Positions 42,171 through 51,566 are shown, numbered from the stretch's first letter. The stretch: 64,000 bases of DNA from Ligilactobacillus apodemi DSM 16634 = JCM 16172 (GCF_001434405.1 NZ_AZFT01000053.1:372001-436000); one strand, 5' to 3'. The notes: generated by a model not told the origin, from the letters alone. A program made the numbers and translations.

Positions 42171-45100
42171 ATGAAGTTAAAATCGTTAACACTTAACGGA
42201 TTTAAGTCCTTTGCTGACAAAACAACGATCACTTTTCAAGATGGAATGACTGGGATCGTTGGACCAAACGGTAGCGGAAAAAGTAACATTATTGAAGCTT
42301 TGCGTTGGGTTTTAGGTGAACAATCGGCTAAAAGTTTACGTGGGGGCAAGATGCCAGACGTGATTTTTGCAGGCTCACAAACACGAGCACCTTTGAACCA
42401 TGCTGAGGTAGTGTTATCTTTTGATAATGCTGATCGTTTTTTAGAGCTACAGACCGATGAAGTTACAATCACACGACGGATCTATCGTAATGGTGATAGT
42501 GATTTTTTGATCAATAATAAAAATGTTCGCTTGCGTGATATTGTCGATCTATTTATGGATACTGGGCTTGGACGCGAATCATTTTCGATCATTTCTCAAG
42601 GGAAAGTTGAAGCGATCTTTAATAGTAAACCACAAGATCGACGTGTTTTGATCGAAGAAGTTGCTGGTGTAGTGAAATATAAAAAAGAAAAGCAAAAAGC
42701 GCTCCAAGAATTAGCCGAAACGACTGATCATTTAGATCGGGTGGCTGATATTATTACGGAATTAAAGCAACAGCGTGAACCGTTAAAGCAACAGGCAAGT
42801 ATTGCAAGAGATTATGTTAAGCAAAAAGAAGAATATGATCATTATGAAAAAAGCCGGTTAGTCTTAGAAATCAAGCAAAATTCTGAACAAAAGGTGGCTT
42901 TAGAACAAAAAATTGCTGAAATTGATCAACTTTTAGCAGAGCAAACCGAGCAAGTAAAACTACAAGAACAAAAAACGCAAAAATTGCATGCCAAACAAGA
43001 AAAACTAGAAACAGATTTTGATGCAGAGCAAAAAGAATTCAATGAATTGACTAGTCAAAGAGAACGACTCATTGGGCGTCAAGATATGTCAAAGCACGAT
43101 TATGATCTTTATCGTGAACGCTTGGCGGAATATGCTGAGAGCATTGAGCGTGACGAAGCTTCATTAAAGCAATTTGAGCAACAAAAATTAGAACTAGAAA
43201 CTGCTAAGAGTGAGCTTGTAGCACAAACAGATACTTATCAAAAAGAATTTGATGATATCAATAAAATCTTGGTCGATGATCCAGAAACTTTAGCTGCACA
43301 AATTGAAGAAATGCGTCAAAAAATCATTGATGATATGCAAGCGAAGGTTTCACTTGATAATGAGTTGACATATCTTGAACAAGAAAATGAACGTACGACC
43401 AACCAACAAGAAGCAACCTTAAAACGACTTGAAGTTGCTAAGCAAGAGTTAGAAAAATTTAAGGCAAAGCAAACTGAAAGTGAACAGAAGGTCGATGATG
43501 CTACTGCCAAACAAAAACAGTTAAAAGTACAATTAGCTAGTCTTCAACAAGAATTAGTAACCGCCCAACGTTTGCGAGAAGATCAGCAACGAAGATGGCT
43601 TAAAGCAAGCGAGATCTTGCAACGAGCTAAGGCACAACAGGAATCATTACAAAATGTGGTGGCCGGACTAAGTGGTTATTATCACGGGGTTAAGGCCATT
43701 TTACAAGCAGATCTTCCCGGGGTAGTAGGTTCGGTGGCTCAACGGCTTAAGGTACCACAAGAAGTAGCTAAAGCGATCGATGTAGCCTTGGGGGCACAGT
43801 TGCAAAATGTTGTTGTAGCCGATGAAGATACTGCTAAAAAAGCTATTAGATATCTCGATCAAAAACGAGCTGGCCGGGCGACCTTTTTACCACGAACAAC
43901 GGTCAAGCCCCGAAGCTTGTCGGTTCAACAGCAAAATACGTTAGCCCAATTAGCTGGGGTAGTTGGTGTTGCTAAAGATCTTGTGACTTACGATGCTAAA
44001 GATCGACCTATTGTTGAGCATTTATTGGGTGCGATCATCATCGCTAAAGATCTTGAGGCAGCTACTAAAATTGCGGTGCGCCTAGGCTATAGTGTCAAGA
44101 TCGTAACACTAAATGGTGAAGTTTTAAACGCTGGTGGTTCAATGACTGGTGGACGTGATAAGAATCAAAGAACTGGTCTTTTAGAACAGCAACAACAATT
44201 GACACAACTTTCGACTAATATTGCAAAGATGGAAGAAAAATTAACTCAGATCGAAGTTGAAGGTGGTCAAACTAAAAAGAAAATAGAAGATCTGCAAACA
44301 AAGATCGAGGCGCAACAAGAACTCAATCAAGCCGCCTTAGTCAAGCAACAACAGGCTAATAAAACTCTTGAATTGTGTATGGTTGAAACACAGCATCAAG
44401 CAGAAACAGTAGCTTCACTTGAACTAGGCTTAAAAGCTGATGAAACTGCACTTTTTGGTGAGAAAAAGGCTAAATTGACTAAAAAGCTCCAAGCTTTAAA
44501 ACAAGTAATCGAGGAGCAACAAAAAGAATTAGCTTTACGTCAAGCACTCCAAAAGGATAGTTCAAAGACGCAACGTGAGCAACAAGATACATTAAATGAT
44601 TTGACGCAAAAAATTAGTCTCAATCAAGAACGGATCGAATCGCTACAGGTGCGTCTAAACGAAATAAATGTCCAATTGTCTCAAACACTTGCAAGAATTG
44701 AAAAAGCAAAACAACGTGTGGCTGCCACAAAAGAGAATCAAGCGAAAAATGAATTGCTCGATACAGATATTGAAGCTAAGCGTCAAGATGTCGAAACACG
44801 TTATAATGAGTTACAAGCAAGTCTTGCTACTAAAAAACAAGCACGTAAAGAAGTCCGCCAAAAAGTGACTGAGACCCAACAATTACTCAAACGTGCTAAT
44901 GATTTACGTCAAGCCTCTTTGGATGAAAAAGGCGATTTTGTTGCTAAATTAAGTAGTTGCAAGACAACTTTGACACATAATTTAGATGAATTAGCGCAAA
45001 ACTATGGGATAACTTATGAAGTTGCAAGTCAGACTAACCAAGAAACGGATCTAGAATTTGTTAAAAATAAAGTTCATCTGTTGAAACTAGGAATTGATGA

Positions 45101-45704
45101 GTTAGGCGAAGTCAACTTAGGAGCGATCTCTGAATTTGAACGTATCAATACGCGCTATGAATTTTTGACCCAACAACAAGCTGATTTGTTAGAAGCAAAA
45201 GAACAGTTGACCCTTAGTATGGATGAAATGGATAATGAGGCGCGGACTCGGTTTGAACAAGCATTTAATGATGTGGCCCAAGCCTTTGCTGAGATCTTCC
45301 CCCAAGTTTTTGAGGGTGGCAAGGCAACACTTAGTTTGACCGACCCAACTGATCTTTTAACAACGGGGATCGAGATCATGGCACAACCACCAGGAAAGAA
45401 ATTCCAACATTTGAATCTTCTTTCAGGTGGGGAGCGTTCTTTAACGGCAATCGTATTGTTATTTGCGATCTTAAAAGTTCGACCGGTGCCATTTGTGGTT
45501 CTAGATGAAGCTGAAGCTGCCTTAGATGATGCCAATGTTGTTCGTTATTCACGGTATTTACATCAATTTAATACAGATACACAATTTATCGTGATCACAC
45601 ATCGTAAAGGAACAATGATGAATGCTGATATCTTGTATGGCGTAACAATGCAAGAGTCAGGTGTTTCAAAGATGGTCTCAGTGTCGTTAGATGAACTAGA
45701 TTAA
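42171..45704 (+). CDS. smc: chromosome segregation ATPase SMC
   Basis: Condensin core protein that organises and separates chromosomes. Walker A GPNGSGKSN is at residues 31-39. Long coiled-coil arms (~170-500 and ~650-1000) flank a globular hinge (around GYYHGVKAILQADLPGVVGS). The C-terminal ABC signature LLSGGERSLTAIVLLFAIL and Walker B PFVVLDEAEAALDD complete the head. At 1177 residues it is full length. AAGGGA precedes the ATG. Confidence 0.97.
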   Translation: MKLKSLTLNGFKSFADKTTITFQDGMTGIVGPNGSGKSNIIEALRWVLGEQSAKSLRGGKMPDVIFAGSQTRAPLNHAEVVLSFDNADRFLELQTDEVTITRRIYRNGDSDFLINNKNVRLRDIVDLFMDTGLGRESFSIISQGKVEAIFNSKPQDRRVLIEEVAGVVKYKKEKQKALQELAETTDHLDRVADIITELKQQREPLKQQASIARDYVKQKEEYDHYEKSRLVLEIKQNSEQKVALEQKIAEIDQLLAEQTEQVKLQEQKTQKLHAKQEKLETDFDAEQKEFNELTSQRERLIGRQDMSKHDYDLYRERLAEYAESIERDEASLKQFEQQKLELETAKSELVAQTDTYQKEFDDINKILVDDPETLAAQIEEMRQKIIDDMQAKVSLDNELTYLEQENERTTNQQEATLKRLEVAKQELEKFKAKQTESEQKVDDATAKQKQLKVQLASLQQELVTAQRLREDQQRRWLKASEILQRAKAQQESLQNVVAGLSGYYHGVKAILQADLPGVVGSVAQRLKVPQEVAKAIDVALGAQLQNVVVADEDTAKKAIRYLDQKRAGRATFLPRTTVKPRSLSVQQQNTLAQLAGVVGVAKDLVTYDAKDRPIVEHLLGAIIIAKDLEAATKIAVRLGYSVKIVTLNGEVLNAGGSMTGGRDKNQRTGLLEQQQQLTQLSTNIAKMEEKLTQIEVEGGQTKKKIEDLQTKIEAQQELNQAALVKQQQANKTLELCMVETQHQAETVASLELGLKADETALFGEKKAKLTKKLQALKQVIEEQQKELALRQALQKDSSKTQREQQDTLNDLTQKISLNQERIESLQVRLNEINVQLSQTLARIEKAKQRVAATKENQAKNELLDTDIEAKRQDVETRYNELQASLATKKQARKEVRQKVTETQQLLKRANDLRQASLDEKGDFVAKLSSCKTTLTHNLDELAQNYGITYEVASQTNQETDLEFVKNKVHLLKLGIDELGEVNLGAISEFERINTRYEFLTQQQADLLEAKEQLTLSMDEMDNEARTRFEQAFNDVAQAFAEIFPQVFEGGKATLSLTDPTDLLTTGIEIMAQPPGKKFQHLNLLSGGERSLTAIVLLFAILKVRPVPFVVLDEAEAALDDANVVRYSRYLHQFNTDTQFIVITHRKGTMMNADILYGVTMQESGVSKMVSVSLDELD

Positions 45705-45755
45705 TACCAGCAAATTAATAGAATGAGAAAAAGTTAAAAGCGAGGGATTTTATAA

Positions 45756-47096
45756 ATGGGGCTTTTTGATAGATTAAGACGAGCTTTTTCAGGCGAACCT
45801 GAGAAAGATAAAGAAAAAGAAGAACAGCTTCAGACTTCGGAAGAAAATCAAACGAGTGAAGTAGCTACAGCTACAAGTGAAAGTGACGCTTCAGTTGAAA
45901 CTAGTCAAACTGCAAGTTCTGAAAGTCAAAGTGAAACGGTTGAGCAAACTTCAGAAACGATGATCGAACCTGAGTCTGAAATGACACAGACAGAAGAATC
46001 AAGCTCAACCAAAGAGGTCGTTACCGCATCTATGACTATCGAAAGTAGTGAAGTAACGACTGAAGAAGTAGTTGAAGAAATCACAGAAGAAGTTATTGAA
46101 CCAGCAACAACAGAGCCCAAACAAGCAGAAGTTGAAGTAAAAGAAGAAGTTTCTGAAACAACACGCTATGATAAAGGCTTAGCTAAATCGCGTAAGGGCT
46201 TTGGAGCAAAAATCAATGCACTTTTAGCCAACTTTAGACGTGTCGATGAAGACTTCTTTGAAGAGCTTGAAGAAACCTTGATCGAAGCTGATGTTGGTTT
46301 TGAAACAGCTATGAAAATCAGTGACGAGTTGCAAGATGAGGTAAAGTTACGTAACGCTAAAAGTAAATCTGATGTTTCTGATGCGATCATTGAACGTTTA
46401 GTGGATATTTATGAAAATGAAGGTCAAGATGAAGATAATACCTTGCATTTCGCTTCAGAAGGCCCAACCGTCTTTTTATTTGTAGGGGTAAATGGTGTTG
46501 GTAAGACAACGACGATCGGTAAATTAGCGCATCGTTATCAACAAGAAGGCAAAAAAGTCTTACTTGCAGCTGGTGATACTTTCCGCGCAGGTGCGATCGA
46601 ACAGCTTGCTGAATGGGGCAAAAGAGTCGGTGTCGATGTTGTAACTAAACCTGAAAAAAGTGATCCTGCAGCTGTTGTCTACGATGCAGTTATCAAGGCC
46701 AAAAAAGAAGATTATGATATCTTGTTAGTTGACACGGCAGGACGTTTGCAAAATAAGGTCAACTTAATGAAAGAGCTTGACAAGATCAAGCGCGTGATCA
46801 CTCGTGAGTTGCCCGATGCCCCGCAGGAAGTTTTATTGGCACTTGATGCAACCACCGGCCAAAATGCGTTGACACAAGCTAAACAATTCAAAGAAGTAAC
46901 TGATGTGACGGGAATCGTCTTAACTAAGCTAGACGGGACCGCTCGTGGTGGGATCGTTTTAGCTATCCGAAATGAATTGCACTTACCAGTTAAGTTGGTG
47001 GGACTTGGTGAAAAAATGGACGATCTGCGTGATTTTTCACCCGAAGAATTTGTTTATGGCCTGTTTAAAGGCTTGGTCACGCCCAAAAAGGATTAA
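45756..47096 (+). CDS. ftsY: signal recognition particle receptor FtsY
   Basis: Docks SRP-ribosome complexes at the membrane. An acidic, low-complexity Ser/Glu/Thr-rich A domain (~15-140) precedes the NG domain with GVNGVGKTTTIGKLA, DTAGRLQ and TKLDGTARGG. At 446 residues the acidic domain is longer than in Bacillus FtsY, which lacks most of it. GCGAGGGA precedes the ATG. It forms a cluster with ylxM and ffh, the other SRP genes. Confidence 0.96.
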   Translation: MGLFDRLRRAFSGEPEKDKEKEEQLQTSEENQTSEVATATSESDASVETSQTASSESQSETVEQTSETMIEPESEMTQTEESSSTKEVVTASMTIESSEVTTEEVVEEITEEVIEPATTEPKQAEVEVKEEVSETTRYDKGLAKSRKGFGAKINALLANFRRVDEDFFEELEETLIEADVGFETAMKISDELQDEVKLRNAKSKSDVSDAIIERLVDIYENEGQDEDNTLHFASEGPTVFLFVGVNGVGKTTTIGKLAHRYQQEGKKVLLAAGDTFRAGAIEQLAEWGKRVGVDVVTKPEKSDPAAVVYDAVIKAKKEDYDILLVDTAGRLQNKVNLMKELDKIKRVITRELPDAPQEVLLALDATTGQNALTQAKQFKEVTDVTGIVLTKLDGTARGGIVLAIRNELHLPVKLVGLGEKMDDLRDFSPEEFVYGLFKGLVTPKKD

Positions 47097-47099
47097 AAG

Positions 47100-47441
47100 A
47101 TGGCAATTGAAAAAACAAACCGAATCAATGCGCTCTTTGAATTTTACGAGCCTTTGTTAACGGAAAAACAAATGACATACATTGCCTTATATTATCGAGA
47201 TGATTTTTCACTTGGTGAGATCGCAGAAAATTATGATGTTTCGCGCCAAGCAGTTTATGATAATATAAGACGAACAGAAAAAATTCTCGAAGAGTATGAG
47301 AAAAAATTACACCTTTATCAAAATTTTTTACAACAAAGTGAAAAAACAGATGAAATCTTAGAATATGTGCAAATGACATATCCTGATGATCAAAAATTGC
47401 TCGACATGATCAGTAGTTTAGAAAATTTAGAAGAAATATGA
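47100..47441 (+). CDS. ylxM: YlxM/p13-family putative SRP-associated DNA-binding protein
   Basis: A 113-residue protein with a sigma-70 region-4-like helix-turn-helix ([20 protein letters not shown], then [15 protein letters not shown]). Known in streptococci to associate with SRP and stimulate its GTPase activity. Encoded 4 nt after ftsY and 16 nt before ffh, so co-expression of the SRP set is clear. No separate ribosome-binding site stands out, which suggests coupling to ftsY. Confidence 0.92.
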   Translation: MAIEKTNRINALFEFYEPLLTEKQMTYIALYYRDDFSLGEIAENYDVSRQAVYDNIRRTEKILEEYEKKLHLYQNFLQQSEKTDEILEYVQMTYPDDQKLLDMISSLENLEEI

Positions 47442-47456
47442 AAGTTGGTGCAATAA

Positions 47457-48884
47457 ATGGCATTTGAAGGTTTAACAGAACGTCTCCAAAATGCGATCGG
47501 AAAATTACGTAGAAAGGGTAAAGTTAGTGAAGCAGATGTAAAAGAAGTTATGCGTGAGATCCGCTTAGCTTTGCTTGAATCTGACGTTAACTTTAAAGTT
47601 GTCAAAGATTTTGTCAAGACTGTTCGCACTCGTGCTGTTGGGGCAGAAGTTTTAGAAAGCTTGACCCCGGCACAACAAATCGTCAAGATCGTTAACGAAG
47701 AATTAGTTAAGGTTATGGGTGAAGAAGCGACTCCACTTAACAAGTCACCAAAGATTCCAACCGTGATCATGATGGTTGGGTTGCAAGGTGCTGGTAAAAC
47801 GACTACTGCAGGGAAATTAGCCAATCGCTTAAAGACAGAACAAAATGCGCGTCCATTAATGATTGCTGCCGATATCTATCGTCCAGCTGCGATCGATCAG
47901 TTGAAAACAGTTGGTCAAGAGATTGATGTGCCAGTTTTTGAATTAGGGACAGAAGTCGATCCTGTTGAGATCGTTCGTCAAGGGATGGAGCTAGCTAAAG
48001 AAAAGAAAAATGATTATGTTTTGATTGATACGGCTGGTCGTTTGCAAATTGATGAAAAATTGATGGATGAGCTTGTTCAAATCAAAGAATTAGCTACACC
48101 AGATGAAATCCTTTTGACAGTTGATGCAATGACCGGGCAAAATGCGGTTGAAGTGGCACAAGGCTTTAATGATCAACTCGATGTGACCGGGGTCGTCTTG
48201 ACCAAATTAGACGGTGATACACGTGGTGGGGCTGCTTTATCAATCCGTGCGGTAACCGGTAAGCCAATCAAATTTATTGGTCAAGGTGAAAAGATGACTG
48301 CTTTAGATGTCTTTTATCCTGACCGAATGGCTTCACGTATCTTAGGTATGGGTGACATGCTTACCTTGATCGAAAAGGCCCAAAAAGATTTTGATGAGAA
48401 AAAAGCTGAAGAACTAGCGGATAAGATGCGGGAAAACAGCTTTGATTTCAATGATTTCTTAGATCAAATGGAACAAGTTCAAAATATGGGGCCAATCGAA
48501 GATATCATGAAAATGATTCCTGGAATGGCTAATAATCCAGCTTTAAAGAACATTAAAGTTGATCCAAAAGATATGGAACATACCAAAGCAATCGTTTACT
48601 CGATGACACCACAAGAGCGTGAAGATCCAGATATTTTAAATCCAAGTCGACGTCGCCGGATCGCAGCAGGGTCAGGCCGTCCAATTCAAGAAGTAAACCG
48701 AATGATCAAGCAATTTAAACAGATGCGTGATATGATGCAAAAAATGTCTAAAGGCAACTTTAGTGGCATGGAAGGGTTGTTAGGCGACGGTTTGAGTGGT
48801 AAGTTGGCCAAAATGTCCATGAACCGTATGGTACGCAAGAATAAAAAACGTAAATTACAAAGATTACGTAAACGCCGTAAATAG
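47457..48884 (+). CDS. ffh: signal recognition particle protein Ffh
   Basis: GTPase that binds signal sequences with SRP RNA. NG domain: GLQGAGKTTTAGKLA (~105-119), DTAGRLQIDE, TKLDGDTRGGAALS. The C-terminal M domain is methionine-rich and contains the RNA-binding SRRRRIAAGSGRPIQEVN. The 475-residue length is usual. The basic tail KKRKLQRLRKRRK is typical for lactobacilli. The rpsP promoter follows at 60 nt. Confidence 0.97.
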   Translation: MAFEGLTERLQNAIGKLRRKGKVSEADVKEVMREIRLALLESDVNFKVVKDFVKTVRTRAVGAEVLESLTPAQQIVKIVNEELVKVMGEEATPLNKSPKIPTVIMMVGLQGAGKTTTAGKLANRLKTEQNARPLMIAADIYRPAAIDQLKTVGQEIDVPVFELGTEVDPVEIVRQGMELAKEKKNDYVLIDTAGRLQIDEKLMDELVQIKELATPDEILLTVDAMTGQNAVEVAQGFNDQLDVTGVVLTKLDGDTRGGAALSIRAVTGKPIKFIGQGEKMTALDVFYPDRMASRILGMGDMLTLIEKAQKDFDEKKAEELADKMRENSFDFNDFLDQMEQVQNMGPIEDIMKMIPGMANNPALKNIKVDPKDMEHTKAIVYSMTPQEREDPDILNPSRRRRIAAGSGRPIQEVNRMIKQFKQMRDMMQKMSKGNFSGMEGLLGDGLSGKLAKMSMNRMVRKNKKRKLQRLRKRRK

Positions 48885-48930
48885 GCGATATATCAGCGTT
48901 TTTGTGTGATTTTTCAAAAAAAAATATCAA

Positions 48931-48976
48931 CTGTCAAGAATTTTCCCTTTACAGCAGACGAAAATACTGGTATATT
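48931..48976 (+). promoter_or_regulatory. rpsP promoter with block shared with rpmG
   Basis: TTTACA (48948-48953) and TATATT (48971-48976) with a 17-nt spacer. CTGTCAAGAATTTTCC just upstream and AAAATACTGGTA in the spacer recur before rpmG. Confidence 0.75.
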
Positions 48977-49011
48977 ATTTATCGTTGAGAAGATATTAGG
49001 AGGTGTATTGC

Positions 49012-49287
49012 ATGTCAGTAAAAATTCGTTTAAAGCGTATGGGTTCTAAGAAGCGCCCATTCTACCGTATTGTTGTAGCAGATTCACGTTCACCACGTGA
49101 TGGCCGTTTCATCGAAACAGTGGGTACATACAACCCATTAACACAACCAGAACAAGTTACTCTTAAAGAAGAAGCTATCATGGGCTGGTTAGATAACGGT
49201 GCTCAACCATCAGATACAGTTCGTAACATCCTTTCAAAACATGGTGTTATGAAGAAATTCCACGAAGCTAAATATTCCAAGAAATAA
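49012..49287 (+). CDS. rpsP: 30S ribosomal protein S16
   Basis: A 91-residue small-subunit protein. [20 protein letters not shown] and [18 protein letters not shown] are diagnostic. AGGAGGTG followed by TATTGC sets the ATG; an in-frame upstream codon overlaps that site. It leads the rpsP-khpA-rimM-trmD-rplS group, though terminators and leaders interrupt the group here. Confidence 0.97.
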   Translation: MSVKIRLKRMGSKKRPFYRIVVADSRSPRDGRFIETVGTYNPLTQPEQVTLKEEAIMGWLDNGAQPSDTVRNILSKHGVMKKFHEAKYSKK

Positions 49288-49297
49288 GGTTTAGTGA

Positions 49298-49546
49298 ATG
49301 ACAGAGGCAAATGTGAAGCAATTGATCATCGCAATTGTAAAACCGTTGGTCAGTGATCCTGATGCGATCAAGATCACAACCGTGCAGGATGCACATTTTC
49401 TGAATTTTAACTTAACAGTTGCGCCTAATGATGTAGGGCGTGTAATTGGAAAACATGGTCGGGTTGCTCAAGCAATTCGGACTGTGGTTTATAGCGTTCG
49501 TATTGACGGACCTTCAAAAGTTCGTTTAAATATCGTAGATGATTAA
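49298..49546 (+). CDS. khpA: KhpA, KH-domain RNA-binding protein
   Basis: An 82-residue protein consisting of one KH domain. The RNA-binding GxxG loop is GKHG in VIGKHGRVAQAIRTVV. In streptococci KhpA acts with KhpB (Jag) in post-transcriptional control of division. Encoded 10 nt after rpsP, with no independent promoter. A terminator follows, which breaks the usual continuity with rimM. Confidence 0.93.
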   Translation: MTEANVKQLIIAIVKPLVSDPDAIKITTVQDAHFLNFNLTVAPNDVGRVIGKHGRVAQAIRTVVYSVRIDGPSKVRLNIVDD

Positions 49547-49549
49547 TTA

Positions 49550-49589
49550 AACCTCTGGTTGAAACGTCTGTTTCTTCAGAGGTTTTTTT
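49550..49589 (+). terminator. terminator after khpA
   Basis: AACCTCTG and CAGAGGTT arms with a 19-nt loop, then a T-run. Confidence 0.8.
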
Positions 49590-49662
49590 AATACAATGTA
49601 CCAATAAAAAATGATTTCTTCTTTAGCCTAATGTCTTTAGCAATTAGGATAGATAAATTTAG

Positions 49663-49712
49663 GAAAGGAAAAGCCATGATAGCTAAAAAGTTTCATGGCA
49701 GCAAATAACATG
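49663..49712 (+). promoter_or_regulatory. SD-hairpin-start leader of rimM (copy 6 of 7)
   Basis: GAAAGGA (49663-49669), 3 nt, stem GCCATGA (49673-49679) and perfect complement TCATGGC (49693-49699), 10 nt, ATG at 49710. Looped-out spacing is 13 nt versus 40 nt linear. The in-frame ATG at 49695 lies inside the 3' arm. An ATG in the 5' arm opens a 10-codon frame whose stop ends 1 nt before the rimM ATG, an alternative explanation. Confidence 0.7.
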
Positions 49713-50225
49713 GAATTTTATCAAGTAGGTAAGATCGTTAATACTCACGGAATTCGCGGTGAAGTTCGGGTGGTCGCAACAACTGATTTTCCAGAAGAAC
49801 GGTTTAAAGCGGGAAATAAATTATATGCCTTCAAGCCTAATGCAACCGAAGGAATCGAATTAACTGTGAAAAAGAGCCGTAAGCACAAACAATTTATCAT
49901 GCTTACTTTTGAAGGCATGGAAAACATTAATTTGGTTGAACCACTCAAGGGAGACGATTTAAAAGTTTCCGCTGAACAACAAAAAGAATTAGAAGAAGGC
50001 TCATATTATTATCATCAAATCATCGGGCTTGAAGCAGTGACAACTACCGGTGAAGAGTTAGGTAAGATCACCGAAATTTTATCTCCCGGTGCAAATGATG
50101 TTTGGGTCGTAAAACGTAAAAATAAAAAAGACTTGTTATTACCTGTGATCGATGATGTGATCAAAGAGGTCGATTTAGCTGCAGGTAAAGTTGAGGTAGA
50201 ACTTTTAGATGGGTTGGATGACTAA
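49710..50225 (+). CDS. rimM: 16S rRNA processing protein RimM
   Basis: Assists 30S head maturation around S19. The N-terminal domain begins MEFYQVGKIVNTHGIRGEV, the conserved start of the family, and the C-terminal PRC-barrel has YYYHQIIGLEAVT and VIDDVIKEVDL. 171 residues. The chosen ATG agrees with the family N terminus; an in-frame ATG 15 nt upstream would add MAANN and lies within the hairpin arm. It ends 1 nt before trmD. Confidence 0.94.
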   Translation: MEFYQVGKIVNTHGIRGEVRVVATTDFPEERFKAGNKLYAFKPNATEGIELTVKKSRKHKQFIMLTFEGMENINLVEPLKGDDLKVSAEQQKELEEGSYYYHQIIGLEAVTTTGEELGKITEILSPGANDVWVVKRKNKKDLLLPVIDDVIKEVDLAAGKVEVELLDGLDD

Positions 50226-50960
50226 ATGAAAATAGATATTTTAAGTTTATTTCCGGATATGTTTACGGGACCTTTGACCCAATCGATCGTCGGTAAAGCA
50301 ATCGATAAGGGGTTATTGGACGTAGAGGTTACCGACTTTCGCGCTTATACAACTAACAAACAGCGCCATGTTGACGATACGCCTTATGGTGGTGGAGCAG
50401 GGATGTTATTACAGGCGCAACCGATCTATGATGCTTTAGATGCGATCGAAGCGAAAAATAATGGCTTAGGCAAGGTTATCTTACTTGATCCTGCAGGACG
50501 TAAATTTGATCAACGTGTGGCTGAAGAGTTAGCCAATGAAGAACACCTAACTTTTATTTGTGGGCATTATGAAGGCTATGATGAACGAATCAGAGCACGG
50601 GTCACCGATGAGATCTCATTAGGTGATTTTGTGTTGACTGGTGGTGAATTAGGTGCCATGGTCGTGATCGATGCAACGGTTCGTTTATTACCAGATGTAT
50701 TGGGAAATGCTCAGTCGGCGATTGGAGATTCATTTTCGACTGGTTTATTGGAATATCCCCAATATACACGTCCAGCTGATTTTAGAGGGATGAAAGTTCC
50801 TGAAGTACTAACTAGTGGTAACCACCAAAAAATCGCTGAATGGCGCAATAAAGAAGCTTTACGGCGTACATATGAGCGGCGCCCAGATCTACTTGAAAAT
50901 TATGAGCTTTCTGCTAAAGAAGCTAAGTGGTTACGAGAATTTAAAACGATCGAGGAATAG
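50226..50960 (+). CDS. trmD: tRNA (guanine-37-N1)-methyltransferase
   Basis: Methylates G37 of tRNAs, protecting the reading frame. The trefoil-knot SPOUT fold shows [16 protein letters not shown] and [15 protein letters not shown], with [13 protein letters not shown] at the N terminus. 244 residues, full length. Directly follows rimM without a gap; the start has no strong Shine-Dalgarno, suggesting coupling. A GNAT gene separates it from rplS, which usually follows directly. Confidence 0.96.
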   Translation: MKIDILSLFPDMFTGPLTQSIVGKAIDKGLLDVEVTDFRAYTTNKQRHVDDTPYGGGAGMLLQAQPIYDALDAIEAKNNGLGKVILLDPAGRKFDQRVAEELANEEHLTFICGHYEGYDERIRARVTDEISLGDFVLTGGELGAMVVIDATVRLLPDVLGNAQSAIGDSFSTGLLEYPQYTRPADFRGMKVPEVLTSGNHQKIAEWRNKEALRRTYERRPDLLENYELSAKEAKWLREFKTIEE

Positions 50961-50963
50961 GGT

Positions 50964-51521
50964 ATGAGTGAAATCAAAATAATGCCAGTAGATATTACTG
51001 ACGCAGCTCAGTTGTTAGATATTTACGCCTACTATATCCAAAATACGGCCATCACCTTTGAATATGAGATCCCTAGTCTAACTGAATATCAAAAACGAAT
51101 TGAAGAAATCAGTCAGACTTACCCATATTTAGTAGCTAAAAAAGATGGTAAAGTTGTAGGCTTTGCTTATGCAGCACCTTTTAATCATCGTGCAGCTTAC
51201 AAGTGGTCAGTTGAAGTGACGATTTACCTTGACCCGACTAGTCGCGGAAATGGCATTGGCAAAAAGCTTTATTATCGTTTAGAGCAATGTTTGAGTGCGA
51301 TGGGCTTTCAAAATCTCAATGCTTGTATCAGTGTACCTAAAAAAGATGCTGATTCTTATGTAGACTATGGTAGTATGCATTTCCATGAGCATCTAGGTTA
51401 TAAACTAGTTGGTCGTTTTCATAGTTGTGGCTATAAATTTGATACGTGGTACGACATGATCTGGATGGAAAAATTGATTGGGGATCATCCTGTTCCTGCG
51501 CCATTATTATTAGATAAATAA
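50964..51521 (+). CDS. GNAT-family N-acetyltransferase (phosphinothricin acetyltransferase-like)
   Basis: A 185-residue GNAT protein. The acetyl-CoA binding loop is RGNGIGKKLYYRLE (RGxGIG), preceded by VEVTIYLDP; YIQNTAITFEYEIPS at the N terminus and HEHLGYKLVGRF near the C terminus are typical of the Pat/Bar subgroup, whose natural substrates are often amino acid analogues. The substrate here is unknown. It sits 3 nt after trmD as an extra gene between trmD and rplS. Confidence 0.85.
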   Translation: MSEIKIMPVDITDAAQLLDIYAYYIQNTAITFEYEIPSLTEYQKRIEEISQTYPYLVAKKDGKVVGFAYAAPFNHRAAYKWSVEVTIYLDPTSRGNGIGKKLYYRLEQCLSAMGFQNLNACISVPKKDADSYVDYGSMHFHEHLGYKLVGRFHSCGYKFDTWYDMIWMEKLIGDHPVPAPLLLDK

Positions 51522-51532
51522 AATAATAGTTG

Positions 51533-51561
51533 TTTACATGAAGTTTTTTGTGTGTTAAAAT
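51533..51561 (+). promoter_or_regulatory. rplS promoter
   Basis: TTTACA and TAAAAT with a 17-nt spacer, 77 nt before the rplS ATG. Confidence 0.75.
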
Positions 51562-51566
51562 AAATT

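Noticed and set aside
45800-46150. Acidic low-complexity region of ftsY as a foreign insertion
   Set aside because: An acidic N-terminal A domain of variable length is normal for FtsY and base composition matches the neighbours.
9885-49632. TTTAGCC heptamer upstream of several leaders and of the PBP gene
   Set aside because: A few occurrences per strand are expected by chance in 64 kb of this composition, and its distance to the genes varies.
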